Shown one piece after another: positions 26,811 through 36,300 of a DNA stretch of 44,877 nt (its first letter is position 1; every line of letters starts with the position of its first letter). The notes beneath the pieces are model-generated. The model ran no database searches and had not been told where the DNA came from. It saw nothing but the letters and a program-made list of their open reading frames with translations. The DNA comes from Cupriavidus sp. GTDB taxonomy: Bacteria > Pseudomonadota > Gammaproteobacteria > Burkholderiales > Burkholderiaceae. The stretch lies in assembly GCA_031180665.1 (NCBI GenBank), contig JAPSLP010000004.1, forward strand, positions 185,979-230,855. The letters are read 5' to 3'. The translations under genes were made by a program, and so were the position numbers.

Positions 26811-27038
26811 TCAATGGCGTCGCAAGCGCGTAATCGCGCGTTCGCCCGCTTGCCGGGCGACCTGCTTTGCCTGCGCTTCCGTGCGATGCAGCGTGTCGCG
26901 TACCGCGACGTTTTCGAGCACCCGCTCGCGCCCGCTTTCATAGCGGCTGACGATGTAAGTGGCGAACCACTGGCCGGGGCTTTGCTGGATCGGATGGACC
27001 GCGACGGTGTATTGGTTGTGGTTTTGTTGTGGATTCAT
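26811..27038 (-). CDS. Small hypothetical protein (75 aa)
   Basis: Starts MNPQQNHNQYTVAVHPIQQ, continues QWFATYIVSRYESGRERVLENVAV, then a helix TEAQAKQVARQAGERAITRL. No recognised domain. ATG 27038 is chosen because residues further upstream in frame are a low-quality extension; there is no clear Shine-Dalgarno. It is the first gene of a two-gene minus-strand unit whose upstream region can fold extensively. Confidence 0.6.
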   Translation of the reverse strand: MNPQQNHNQYTVAVHPIQQSPGQWFATYIVSRYESGRERVLENVAVRDTLHRTEAQAKQVARQAGERAITRLRRH

Positions 27039-27400
27039 GTAGTTGGAATGGGGCGGTCCCTTGCCCTGTCCGGTGTATCCGCGCGAATGCGTCAGCGTAA
27101 CAATGGACGCGTGCAGGCGGATTTCGGGCGCCGTGGCGCGTGGCGACACGCGCGACTTGCGACTTACCGAAACGGCGATGGTCACTGCGCTTGATGCCTG
27201 CTCCGAGTGAGCGGAACATCCGCGGTGCAACGACTGAATGGGAACGCTTGGGTGGTGAATGCCGGACGTCAGGTCGGGCGGCGGGGCCCTTGGGGCCAGC
27301 CGGACAGTATCTTGTCTTAATAATCTGTCCGGGTTCTCGCCTCTTGGGGCGAAGGCTCAGACTATAGCACGGATACCTATGGACCGTGGCGGCCGTGCTT
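27039..27400 (-). other. Structured upstream region of the small-gene pair
   Basis: Non-coding on both strands as far as I can see. Read on the minus strand it contains three stems in a row. CGCCCCAAGAGGCG-type (27337-27341 with 27348-27352) comes first. The second is an exact 8-bp pair CCGGACAG / CTGTCCGG with a 17-base loop (27300-27307 with 27325-27332). The third is GGCC-CCAAG-GGCC (27285-27297). The outer two stems both expose CCCCAAG. TATAGT near 27361-27366 (minus strand) could be a -10. This may be an RNA leader or small RNA; it matches no riboswitch class I can name. Confidence 0.4.
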
Positions 27401-27491
27401 TGCGCTCTCTCTTTCCCTGCGGGGAGAAGGAGAAGGCAAGGGTGGCTCGATGACCTTGGTGGTTTGCAGGTGCCCCTTGCCCTCTCCCCAA

Positions 27492-27515
27492 CCCTCTCCC
27501 GCAAGCGGGAGAGGG
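27492..27515. repeat. CCCTCTCCCGC inverted repeat A
   Basis: CCCTCTCCCGC-AA-GCGGGAGAGGG, a perfect 11-bp stem with a 2-base loop. This motif is common between genes of many high-GC proteobacteria. It lies in the gap downstream of cheV together with copy B. Confidence 0.9.
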
Positions 27516-27587
27516 AGCCGCTTATCGCGGGTGTGACGGCTGTCGCAGCCACTGTTTCCGAGCGCCTGGTCGTAACGAGTGTTTTCT

Positions 27588-27613
27588 CCCCTCTCCCGCT
27601 CGCGGGAGAGGGG
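27588..27613. repeat. CCCCTCTCCCGC inverted repeat B
   Basis: CCCCTCTCCCGC-TC-GCGGGAGAGGGG, a perfect 12-bp stem. Seventy-two bases from copy A, with the same core, so a paired element. It may act as a transcription end or mRNA-stability structure for the minus-strand cheV transcript, which stops at 27700. Confidence 0.9.
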
Positions 27614-27699
27614 CGGGGGAGAGGGCAGCAGCGGTCGTTATGCAACGAACGTCTGAAAACCCGTCACTCTCAAGGCCGGCACACAAGCACCGTAGCGCC

Positions 27700-28659
27700 T
27701 CACATATGCAGCACGCCGCGAATCGTCTCCGCCAGATCCTTCGCCAGGAACTTCGACACATAGGCATCCGCGCCGACCTTGCGCACGTGATCCTCGCTGG
27801 CATTGCCGGACAGCGACGAATGGATGACCACCGGGATGCCCTGGAAGCGCTTGTCCGCCTTGATCTTGCGGGTCAGCGTGAAACCGTCCATCTCCGGCAT
27901 CTCCAGATCGGTCAGCACGCACGCGATCTCGTCGCGCACCGCCCGCCCGGCTTTCGCGGCGTTCGCCGCGATGTCGTTGAGCTCGTCCCACGCTTCCTGG
28001 CCGGTCTTGGTCATCACCACGGACACGCCCATCGCATCCAGGCCTTGCTCGATCAGGCTGCGGGCGAGGGCGGAATCGTCCGCCGCCAGGATCTTCGTGC
28101 CGGGGCGCAACGACAGCTTCGGCCCCACCGTCGACGGGTCGACATCGGGCTGGCTGGTCGGCAGCACATCACGCAGGATCTGCTCGACGTCGAGCACCTG
28201 TACAAGGCGAGCGTCCGGCGTATCGGCATTGAGCTTGGCGATGCTCGTCACCAGTCCGCCCTTGGTGCTCGCCTCGGCCGACACCACCTCGTTCCACTCC
28301 AGCCGCACGATCTCTTCCACGCCCTCGACCGCGAAGCCCTGGGTCGAGCGCGCGTACTCGGTGACGAGCAGGATCCCGCAGCTTCCACCCTGTGGCGTAC
28401 ATCCAACAATTTTTGCCAGGTCGATCACCGGAATGACCTGACCCCGGATATCGGCCATGCCCAGCATCGCCGGCGCGCCGCCGACGACGGTGGTGATTTT
28501 CGGCATTACCAGAATTTCGCGAACTTTGAATACATTGATCCCGAAAATTTCGTTCTGGCCGGACCGGTCAGCCTTCCCCAATCGAAACAGCAATAGTTCG
28601 AACTGATTATTGTTGGTCAGATTGGTCCGCTCGTCGATTTCCTTCATCAAGCCGCTCAT
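27700..28659 (-). CDS. cheV: Chemotaxis coupling protein CheV
   Basis: 319 residues. The N-terminal CheW-like domain (about 15-165) has FGINVFKVREILVMP and MLGMADIRGQVIPVIDLAKIVG. The C-terminal receiver domain (about 195-319) has the acidic pair in ILAADDSALAR, phospho-acceptor Asp251 in CVLTDLEMPEMDG, the Ser in VIHSSLSG and the Lys in YVSKFLAKDL. It couples chemoreceptors to CheA and acts as a phosphate-tunable adaptor. A good purine-rich ribosome site (AAGGGGAAG) precedes the ATG. A stand-alone gene, not in a che operon here. Confidence 0.96.
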   Translation of the reverse strand: MSGLMKEIDERTNLTNNNQFELLLFRLGKADRSGQNEIFGINVFKVREILVMPKITTVVGGAPAMLGMADIRGQVIPVIDLAKIVGCTPQGGSCGILLVTEYARSTQGFAVEGVEEIVRLEWNEVVSAEASTKGGLVTSIAKLNADTPDARLVQVLDVEQILRDVLPTSQPDVDPSTVGPKLSLRPGTKILAADDSALARSLIEQGLDAMGVSVVMTKTGQEAWDELNDIAANAAKAGRAVRDEIACVLTDLEMPEMDGFTLTRKIKADKRFQGIPVVIHSSLSGNASEDHVRKVGADAYVSKFLAKDLAETIRGVLHM

Positions 28660-28826
28660 GACTTCCCCTTGCTCCTCGCGACGCCCGCACGAGCGGTGGC
28701 GCTCTGTATCGTTTACGACACACGAGAGGAGGGCGCTCCAGTGGCCTCGCCGCTCGCGGTACGGACGTTTAACGGCCGTCGGCGGCCAATCTTGAATGTG
28801 TTGTGGTCTGCACCAAGACGGGGCGC

Positions 28827-28848
28827 TAAGTAAACAGATATTTACTTA
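28827..28848. promoter_or_regulatory. Palindrome TAAGTAAA-N6-TTTACTTA
   Basis: Perfect 8-bp inverted repeat around CAGATA in an AT-rich patch 168 bases upstream of cheV (minus strand). It has the geometry of a dimeric regulator operator. Confidence 0.55.
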
Positions 28849-28922
28849 AGACTGATGTAAAAACTTCTGAAGGCCGCTTTCAACATTCGCCGCTATGATC
28901 CCGTGTGCGTCGATGTAACACC

Positions 28923-28936
28923 ATTGATACATCAAT
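28923..28936. promoter_or_regulatory. Palindrome ATTGAT-AC-ATCAAT
   Basis: Perfect 6-bp inverted repeat with a 2-base centre, nested within outer TGTAA (28914-28918) and TTACA (28936-28940). AT-rich in a GC-rich genome, so a likely regulatory site. Confidence 0.5.
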
Positions 28937-29093
28937 TACAAATAGACATCGTTCCCGGTTTGCGCCACGGCTCGCGCTGTCGGAACGAGGCAAGGCAGCA
29001 CCCGCGCGGTTTTCGGGATGATGCCTGCTACGGGTAGAGAAGAAGGGGCGGTTTAGACCGGGTCAACCGGCAAATCGGGTAGGAGTAGTCGAT

Positions 29094-29303
29094 ATGCACG
29101 AGCCGAATAGTGCGCCATGGACCCTCTCCATGCGCGTGCCACCGGTCATCGCGTTTCCGCGTCGCGGCGGAGGCGTTATGAAGAGTTGCGCCCATTTCAC
29201 TTCGCATCCCAAGGGACCGCGTGGACGAAGCGTTCGTCCGTACGCCAGCGCGACCCGCTTCCGCCGCTTCCTCGCTCGTTCCGCTACCGGCGCCTTGCCT
29301 TGA
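29094..29303 (+). CDS. Doubtful small ORF whose leader copies that of the next gene
   Basis: 69 codons from MHEPNSAPWTL. An AGGAG box lies 8 bases before the ATG. The leader and first five codons resemble those of the secreted protein 500 bases downstream: GACCGGG..CA..CGGCAAA..GGTA(A)GGAG..ATGYACGAGCCGAA. After that, similarity is lost and no domain or good signal peptide is seen. It may be a decayed duplicate. The rest of 28660-29594 holds no other gene. Confidence 0.3.
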   Translation: MHEPNSAPWTLSMRVPPVIAFPRRGGGVMKSCAHFTSHPKGPRGRSVRPYASATRFRRFLARSATGALP

Positions 29304-29378
29304 CGGCGGCCTGCCGGTACGACCGTTTGATTCGTACGACAGATTTTCAGAAGTTCACATTCGTTTTAATTCCCGTTC

Positions 29379-29393
29379 ATAGCGGACCGCTAT
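29379..29393. promoter_or_regulatory. Palindrome ATAGCGG-A-CCGCTAT
   Basis: Perfect 7-bp inverted repeat with a single central base, 215 bases before the secreted-protein gene. Confidence 0.45.
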
Positions 29394-29421
29394 CATCGCC
29401 ATAGATCCTGCATTGTATTTA

Positions 29422-29437
29422 CTTTAATACATTAAAG
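29422..29437. promoter_or_regulatory. Palindrome CTTTAAT-AC-ATTAAAG
   Basis: Perfect 7-bp inverted repeat with a 2-base centre, in an AT-rich stretch that begins TTGTAT (29413-29418, possible -35). It lies about 160 bases before the secreted-protein gene. Confidence 0.5.
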
Positions 29438-29594
29438 ACATTAACCGAGCAAAGATTCCTGCTGGAGGGTTCGGTGCAACGGGAAAAATGCGGACGATTC
29501 CCGCCCGCAACTGGCTCCGAAGCGCCTTTTCTGCAGCAGGCAAGCGGTAGCGAGACCGGGACAGGACCCGGCAAACAGGTAAGGAGAAGTTCAG

Positions 29595-30185
29595 ATGTAC
29601 GAGCCGAAGAAGGCGCATCCGCAGCGACGCGCAAGCGTTCGCCTGTCCACCATCGCGCTGTCGATCGCCGCGCTGGCCGGTCTGGCCGGCGCCATGACCG
29701 ACGCCGCGGCGCAAGCCGCACCGGCCAACGCGCAGCAGAATGCGGCCGCATCGTTCCAGAAGCAGGCCGCCGATCTCGGCATCAAGTCGTGCGCGAATCT
29801 GTTCGCGGCGCTGGGCGACAGCCTGACCCGCGGCACGACCTACGCGTCCAACGCATCGACGCAGAAGGACGCACCGAACGATCACGCGGCACAGGCCGTC
29901 GTCGGCATGCGATACGACACGCCCAACTACAAGGGCCAGTCTGCCGGCGTCGTGTTTACCTCGCCGACCAAGTCGGGTTGCGAGGGCGGACTGGTGCGCG
30001 TTGCACCGTTCCCGCAATCCTGTCCGGATGTCGTCAAGCAGCTGCCCCAAGGCAGCACCTTGGCAACCACGCTTTCTGGTACGCCGCTGTACAACCTCGG
30101 CGGCAACCAGGGCCAAGCGCTGCTGGTTCCCAGCGGCAATAGCTGTGTCGTCGTAACGGTAGCGAGCGCCATGGATCGCCGATGA
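29595..30185 (+). CDS. Putative secreted protein upstream of the giant adhesin
   Basis: 196 residues. The signal peptide is long: a basic N-region (MYEPKKAHPQRRASVRLS), hydrophobic STIALSIAALAGLAGA, and cleavage near AAA-QA. The mature part is Gly/Ser/Thr-rich with four Cys (IKSCANLF, KSGCEGG, PQSCPD, GNSCVV), so probably two disulfides, and no named domain. A strong AAGGAG box precedes the ATG. It is 171 bases before the adhesin start on the same strand, so co-expression or co-function with the adhesin is likely, but nothing in the sequence shows the mechanism. Confidence 0.75.
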   Translation: MYEPKKAHPQRRASVRLSTIALSIAALAGLAGAMTDAAAQAAPANAQQNAAASFQKQAADLGIKSCANLFAALGDSLTRGTTYASNASTQKDAPNDHAAQAVVGMRYDTPNYKGQSAGVVFTSPTKSGCEGGLVRVAPFPQSCPDVVKQLPQGSTLATTLSGTPLYNLGGNQGQALLVPSGNSCVVVTVASAMDRR

Positions 30186-30260
30186 AGCGAGCCAGGTAGC
30201 TCAGTACCGCATCTGATCGCACCGGCCGCTGCAGGCCGGGCGAAGCCAAATCTTTGAGTT

Positions 30261-30298
30261 GGGGATCAAAACCCCGGTTTACGCCGGGGCTAGGGGGC
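30261..30298 (+). promoter_or_regulatory. Alternative hairpins in the adhesin leader
   Basis: CCCC at 30272-30275 can pair with GGGG at 30261-30264 (GGGG-ATCAAAA-CCCC), or as CCCCGG with CCGGGG at 30284-30289. The two folds exclude each other, and another G5 run follows at 30293-30297. On the minus strand the second stem is followed by TTTT, so it could also end antisense transcripts. A possible attenuator 60-95 bases before the adhesin ATG. Confidence 0.4.
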
Positions 30299-30356
30299 TT
30301 TTGTCTTCGCGACAAGGCCATTCAGTTTGTTGGCGTACTTTCTGGGGGTAGTCGCC

Positions 30357-33300
30357 ATGCATCAAACCAATACGAGGGCCCGAGCGCGCGCTCGGGCCGG
30401 TCTGTCTGGAAATTCGGTTGCTGCAACGGAGGGCATGCATCCATCGGTCCGTCGACGCATTTTTGCGGCCCTGCGCCGGGCGCACCGCGTGCTTGGCATC
30501 AACCGCACCGGGCTTGGTCTGGGGATCGGGCTGAATCAAGGCAGCGCACGGGCCGTGGCGTCAGGCGCCGTTGCGGTCTCCGCCAGCGGCCGGTCGGGCT
30601 CGGCGGGTGAGCCGACGGCGAGGACGGGCATGTTTTCGGCCGTGGCGGCGCTTGCCGCGCTGGGCGCGGTGGCTTTCCCGCAGATGGCGAGCGCACAAAA
30701 CTACGCCGTGGGCGGTGGCACCGCAACGGGCGCTAATTCAGTGGCGGTTGGCGCTGGCAGTCAGGCAACTACCCCCGCTGGGGGTACGGGCAGCGCCATT
30801 GCGATCGGCGCTAACGCAGTGGCGACCAATACCCAGGCGGGCGGGGTCAATCCTATCGCCATCGGCACAAGTACCCAGGCGACCGGCGGCTCCGCCATTG
30901 CCATTGGCGCGCTGTCAACCGCAACCGGTGACACCGCCGTAGTCGTCGGCACGAATTCGCATGCGGCCGGTTTCCAATCGTCTGTCTTCGGTCGCGCGGC
31001 GCGTGCGGACGGAGACAATGCAACGGCGCTGGGCTACGGAACCCGTGCGGCGGGCTCGTCGGGCACTGCGGTCGGCGACCGGGCAAATGCAGACGGGCAA
31101 GGCTCTATCGCAACAGGCTTTTTTTCTAGCGCCGGCGCGCAGAACGCCATCGCCATCGGCGCGCAGGCGAGCGCTACTCAGCTGAACTCGATTTATCTGG
31201 GCGCGCGCACGGCTGCCGGAACGGGCGCCCTCGCCCAAAGCGCCATCGCTATCGGCACGGATGTGACGGCGTCAGCGGTCGACGCCATGGCACTGGGACG
31301 CCAAAGCCAGGCGACAGCAGCGAGATCGGTCGCCGTGGGCCTGAACTCCAGGGCCACCGGCACCGACAACACCGCGCTTGGCAACGGTGCACAGGCGACC
31401 GGTGTATCCGGTGCCACCGCGCTCGGCGTCAGCGCCGTGGCGAGCGGAACCAATGGCGCGGCGCTTGGCTTCGCTTCCAACGCAGCGGGCTTGTCCGCTT
31501 CTGCACTAGGTCAAGGCGCACAGGCGACGGCGGATTTCGCCACTGCCGTGGGCCGTGCGGCGCGGGCCCAGGCGTTGAATGCCACGGCCTTGGGGCAACA
31601 ATCTACGGCCAGCGCCGTGAACGCCATCGCGGTTGGCACGGGTTCCCTTGCGGATGCCGAAGATGCCGTCGCGATCGGTACCAATGCCAGGGCCACCAAC
31701 GGCAAGGCTGTCTCCATCGGCATGGGCAACGTTGCCAGCGGCAACGGGGCGGTCGCGATCGGTGACCCGAACACCGCCACCGGCGACGGTGCCGTCGCAC
31801 AAGGTATGGACAACACAGCGACCGGCAATGGCTCGGTCGCGATGGGTAACACGAATATGGTTGGCGGCGGCGGACAAGCCGTCAGCACGGCGGGCACCGC
31901 CGCGCAAGGTGCGGTGGGTATCGGCTACCAGAACAGAGTGGTTGGTCAGGGCAGCGTCGCGATCGGTAACACCAGCCAGGCATTGGGCGCCGGCTCGTTA
32001 GCCTTCGGCGATACCGCTATCGCCAACAACGCCGGCGATGTCGCGCTAGGCTCCGGTTCGGTAACTGCGGCTCCTGTTCAGACGGGCAGCACGGTTATCC
32101 GAGGTACCACGTACACCTTCGCAGGCGCCACGCCGACCAGTGTGGTTTCGGTGGGCGCACCGGGTGCAGAACGGCAGATTCAGAACGTTGCCGCCGGCCA
32201 GATCACCAACACCTCGACCGATGCCATCAACGGCTCGCAGCTGTACGCCGTGCAGCAGTCGCTGCAATCGGCCGTCGCCGGGGCGGCACCGCATTACTTC
32301 AGCGTCAACGATCTCGGCGCCATCGGCGCGAACTACAACAATGACGGTGCAACGGCCCTGAACTCGCTGGCTGCGGGTGTTGGGGCGAGCGCCACAGGTG
32401 GAGGTGCCACCGCCGTCGGCTACAACGCTTCTGCCTCGGGCGAGATATCGCTCGCCGCAGGCTACGATACCCATGCGTTGGCAAGCAATTCCGCCGCCAT
32501 CGGCGTCGGCACCACGGCCTCTGCCGCAGGGGCGCTGGCGTTCGGTAACAGCTCGACGGCGTCGGGCGTCAATTCGCTGGTATTCGGCACCGGCGCCGTC
32601 GCGAACAACCTCAACGCCATCGCCATTGGCACACTGGCCAATTCTTCGGGTAACTCGTCCACCGCGGTAGGCCCCGTGGCCCAGGCAGCGGGACTGGCCT
32701 CCACCGCGCTCGGTCCGTACGCGAACGCACAAGCTGACTATTCCACCGCCTTGGGATACCAGGCCGGCGCAACCGGCGTCGATTCGCTGGCGTTCGGCAA
32801 CACCGCCGTCGCGGATGACCTCAACGCCATTGCCATCGGCAAAGAGGCCAATTCTTCGGGTAACTCGTCCATCGCGATGGGCGCTGCGGCTTCCGCCACC
32901 GAAACGATGGGCACGGCGCTCGGATATAGCTCCAGCGCGACAGCTCAGGGCGCCACGGCTGTAGGCGCCGCCACCCGTGCGGAAGGCATCAACTCGCTTG
33001 CGGTGGGTCCTGCCTCCGCAGCACTGGGGCTATCGTCTACGGCGGCGGGATACCTGTCGAATGCATCCGGGGAAAACGCAACGGCTGTCGGCACGAATAC
33101 GCAGGCCACAGCCGATAGCGCCACAGCCGTCGGTCGCCTCGCGGAGGCGACGAACGCCGCTGCCTCAGCGGTGGGCAACAATGCCCGAGCCCAGGGGAAC
33201 AGCTCGCTGGCGCTAGGCGCGCAGGCGCTGGCGATCGGCAATAGCACGGTCGCCGTTGGCCAAGGTGCCGGCGCGGGCTCGACCGTGGCCAATACCAGCT

Positions 33301-36300
33301 CTGTTGCGATGGGTGTCGCAGCCGGCACGCTGGTGAGCGGCGCGCAGAATACGGCCATTGGCGGCGGCGGTCCCAGCGCCATGCGAGGCGCAGGTTCGGG
33401 CGTCACCGGTGCGCGCAACGTGGCAATGGGCACTGGCGACGGCACCGTCTCCTACGACGCCACACTGGACGCTTCCGCGGGTAACCTGGTGTCCGGCAAC
33501 GACAACGTCGCCATCGGCACGAACGCCGGTATCGGCGTCAGCGCCAACGCGACGACGTCGATCGGCCTGAATGCAAAAGCGAACGGCCTCAACGCCATCG
33601 CGATGGGTACGGGTGCGCAGGCGACCGGCGCGAACAGCATCAGCATCGGTACGGGCAACATCGTCAGCGGCGCGAATTCCGGCGCCTTTGGTGACCCGAG
33701 CACCATTACCGGTACGGGCTCCTACTCGCTCGGTAACAACAACACCATTAACGCGAACAACGCGTTCGTGGTCGGCAATGGCGTGACCATCCCGACGGGC
33801 CGCGACGGTTCGGTGGTGTTGGGCAATGCGTCGACGGTAGCAGCCCCGGCGCCCACGGCCAGCACCCTAATCCGCGGCACGACGTACAACTTTGCCGGCG
33901 CGAATCCGCAGAGCGTCGTCTCCGTGGGTGCCGCCGGTGCGGAACGCCAGATCCAGAACGTGGCGGCCGGCCGCATCGCGCAGACCTCGACCGATGCCAT
34001 CAACGGATCGCAGTTGTATGCGGTGCAGCAGTCGTTGCAATCGGCGGTGACCGGATCGGCAGTGCATTACTACAGCGTCAATGACAACGGCACGGTCAGC
34101 GCCAACTACAACAACGATGGCGCCGCCGGACGGTACAGTGTGGCAGCCGGCGTAGGCGCCACGGCCAGCGGCATTCAAGGCACGAGCATGGGCTACCTCG
34201 CCAATGCCAGCGGCCTGGAAAGTACCGCCTACGGTTATGCCGCCACGGCAAGCGCAGTCAATGCAACCGCAATCGGCAATCAGGTGATCGCTGCGGGTAG
34301 CGCCAGTATCGCGATCGGCACGAACAACACGGCGTTGCCGCATGTCGACGCGGCTTCAACCTCCGGCATTTCCATCGGTGCCCATACTGTGGTCAACAAC
34401 GCACCGAACGGTATCGCCATTGGCGCAACAAGCAATGTGCTAGCGGCCCGTGGTATCGCGCTCGGCGTTGCCACGCAGGTTGCGGGCGAGGACGCGGTGG
34501 CAATCGGCAACGGTGCTGGCATCGGATCGACCACTGCTTCGGTGGGCTCCGTCGCTCTCGGCGTAGGAGCCGGCCAGTTCGTCACGGGCGCACAGAACAT
34601 CGCTGTGGGGGGTGGCATCAACCAGGTGATGAAGGGCGCCGGCACCCGCGTCGCTGGAGCAAGAAACATTGCCATGGGTTCGGGCGATGGCTCCGTGGTG
34701 GACAACGCGAACGTCCAGGCGGCTACCGGCGATGACGTAACCGGCAATGACAACATCGCACTTGGCACGAACGCCGGTATCGGTGTCACCGCGAATGCGA
34801 CCACGTCGATCGGCTACAACGCGAAAGCGTCGAACCTCAATGCGATTGCCATGGGCACGTCGGCCGCCGCTTCCGGCGAGGGCTCGACGGCAATCGGTAA
34901 CCTGGCAAACTCGACGGGCTACTACGCGACCTCGGTCGGTATTTCGAGCCGCGCGGCTGGCCAGAATTCCGCGGCGCTCGGCTACGATGCCAACGCCGCA
35001 GGGGGCTGGTCCGTTGCCGCAGGCTCGGGCGCGGATGCAGTCGGCGGCTTCTCGGTCGCGGTCGGTCAGGGCGCCAATGCAACGGCCGCGCAGGGTATTG
35101 CGATCGGCAATGGCTCGGCGGCGACCGGTACCAATGGCAGTGTGGCGATCGGCGGTTCGGCGCAGGCATCGGCACTGAACGCCACGGCGCTGGGTGTGGG
35201 GGCGGTAGCCGATGCCGAAGACGCCGTGGCCATGGGCACGAACGCCCGCGCGACCGGCGGCAAGGCGGTCTCCATCGGCGCGAACAACGTCGCCTACGGC
35301 AACGGCGCGGTGGCGATCGGCGACCCGAGCTACGCCAGCGGTACGGGCGCGTTTGTCGGCGGTGCCGACAACATAGCGAACGCGGACGGCACGGCGACTG
35401 CGACGGCGGCCAACGCGGCCAACGGCGCGGTAGCAATCGGTAACGCCAATACGGCGATCGGGCAGGGCTCCGTGGCCCTGGGCAATGCCTCGCGTGCTGG
35501 CGCACCTGGTGCGCTCGCGTTCGGTGACACGGCGACTGCCAACAATGCCGGTGCCGTGGCGCTCGGCTCGGGTTCGGTGACTGCCGCCTCGGTCGGTACG
35601 CCGAACGGCGTCATCGCTGGCACGACGTACAACTTTGCTGGCGGCTCGCCGACCAGCACGGTCAGCGTCGGTGCACCTGGTGCGGAGCGGACGATTACGA
35701 ACGTCGCGGCGGGTCGAATTACCCAGTCGTCGACCGACGCCATCAACGGATCGCAGCTGTACGCGAGCAATCAGGCCATCCAGTCGGCCATCGCAGGCGC
35801 GTCAGCGCACTACTACAGCGTCAACGATGGCGGCACCATCGCCGGCAACTACAACAACAACGGTGCCACTGGCGCGAACTCCCTCGCTGCTGGTGTAGGC
35901 GCCACGGCCAGCGCCTCGGATGGCACGGCAGTTGGGCACAACGCCACCTCGGCGGCGGTCAACTCGATCGCCATCGGCCTGAACTCGAACGTGACCGGCG
36001 AAGCTTCGCTCGCCATCGGCTACAACTCGAGGGCGACCAACATCAACTCGGTCTCCATCGGCAATAACGCCAATTCGTCGGGTAATGCCGCTGTTGCCGT
36101 TGGTCTGAGCGCGACCGCAACCGGCTCGCTGGGTTCGACGGCGGTCGGCCGCTCGGCGATCGCCAGCGCCGATCAAGCTACCGCCATTGGCTTTATGGCG
36201 AATGCCTCGAACACTGGCGCTGCAGCGTTCGGTTCCGGTGCACGGGCTGGCAACATCCAAACTGTGGCTGTTGGCCAGAACGCGAGCGCCATGGGTCCGG

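Noticed and set aside
30190..30265. tRNA-like D-arm sequence GGTAGCTCAGTA
   Set aside because: No acceptor stem, anticodon arm or TPsiC loop can be formed around it.
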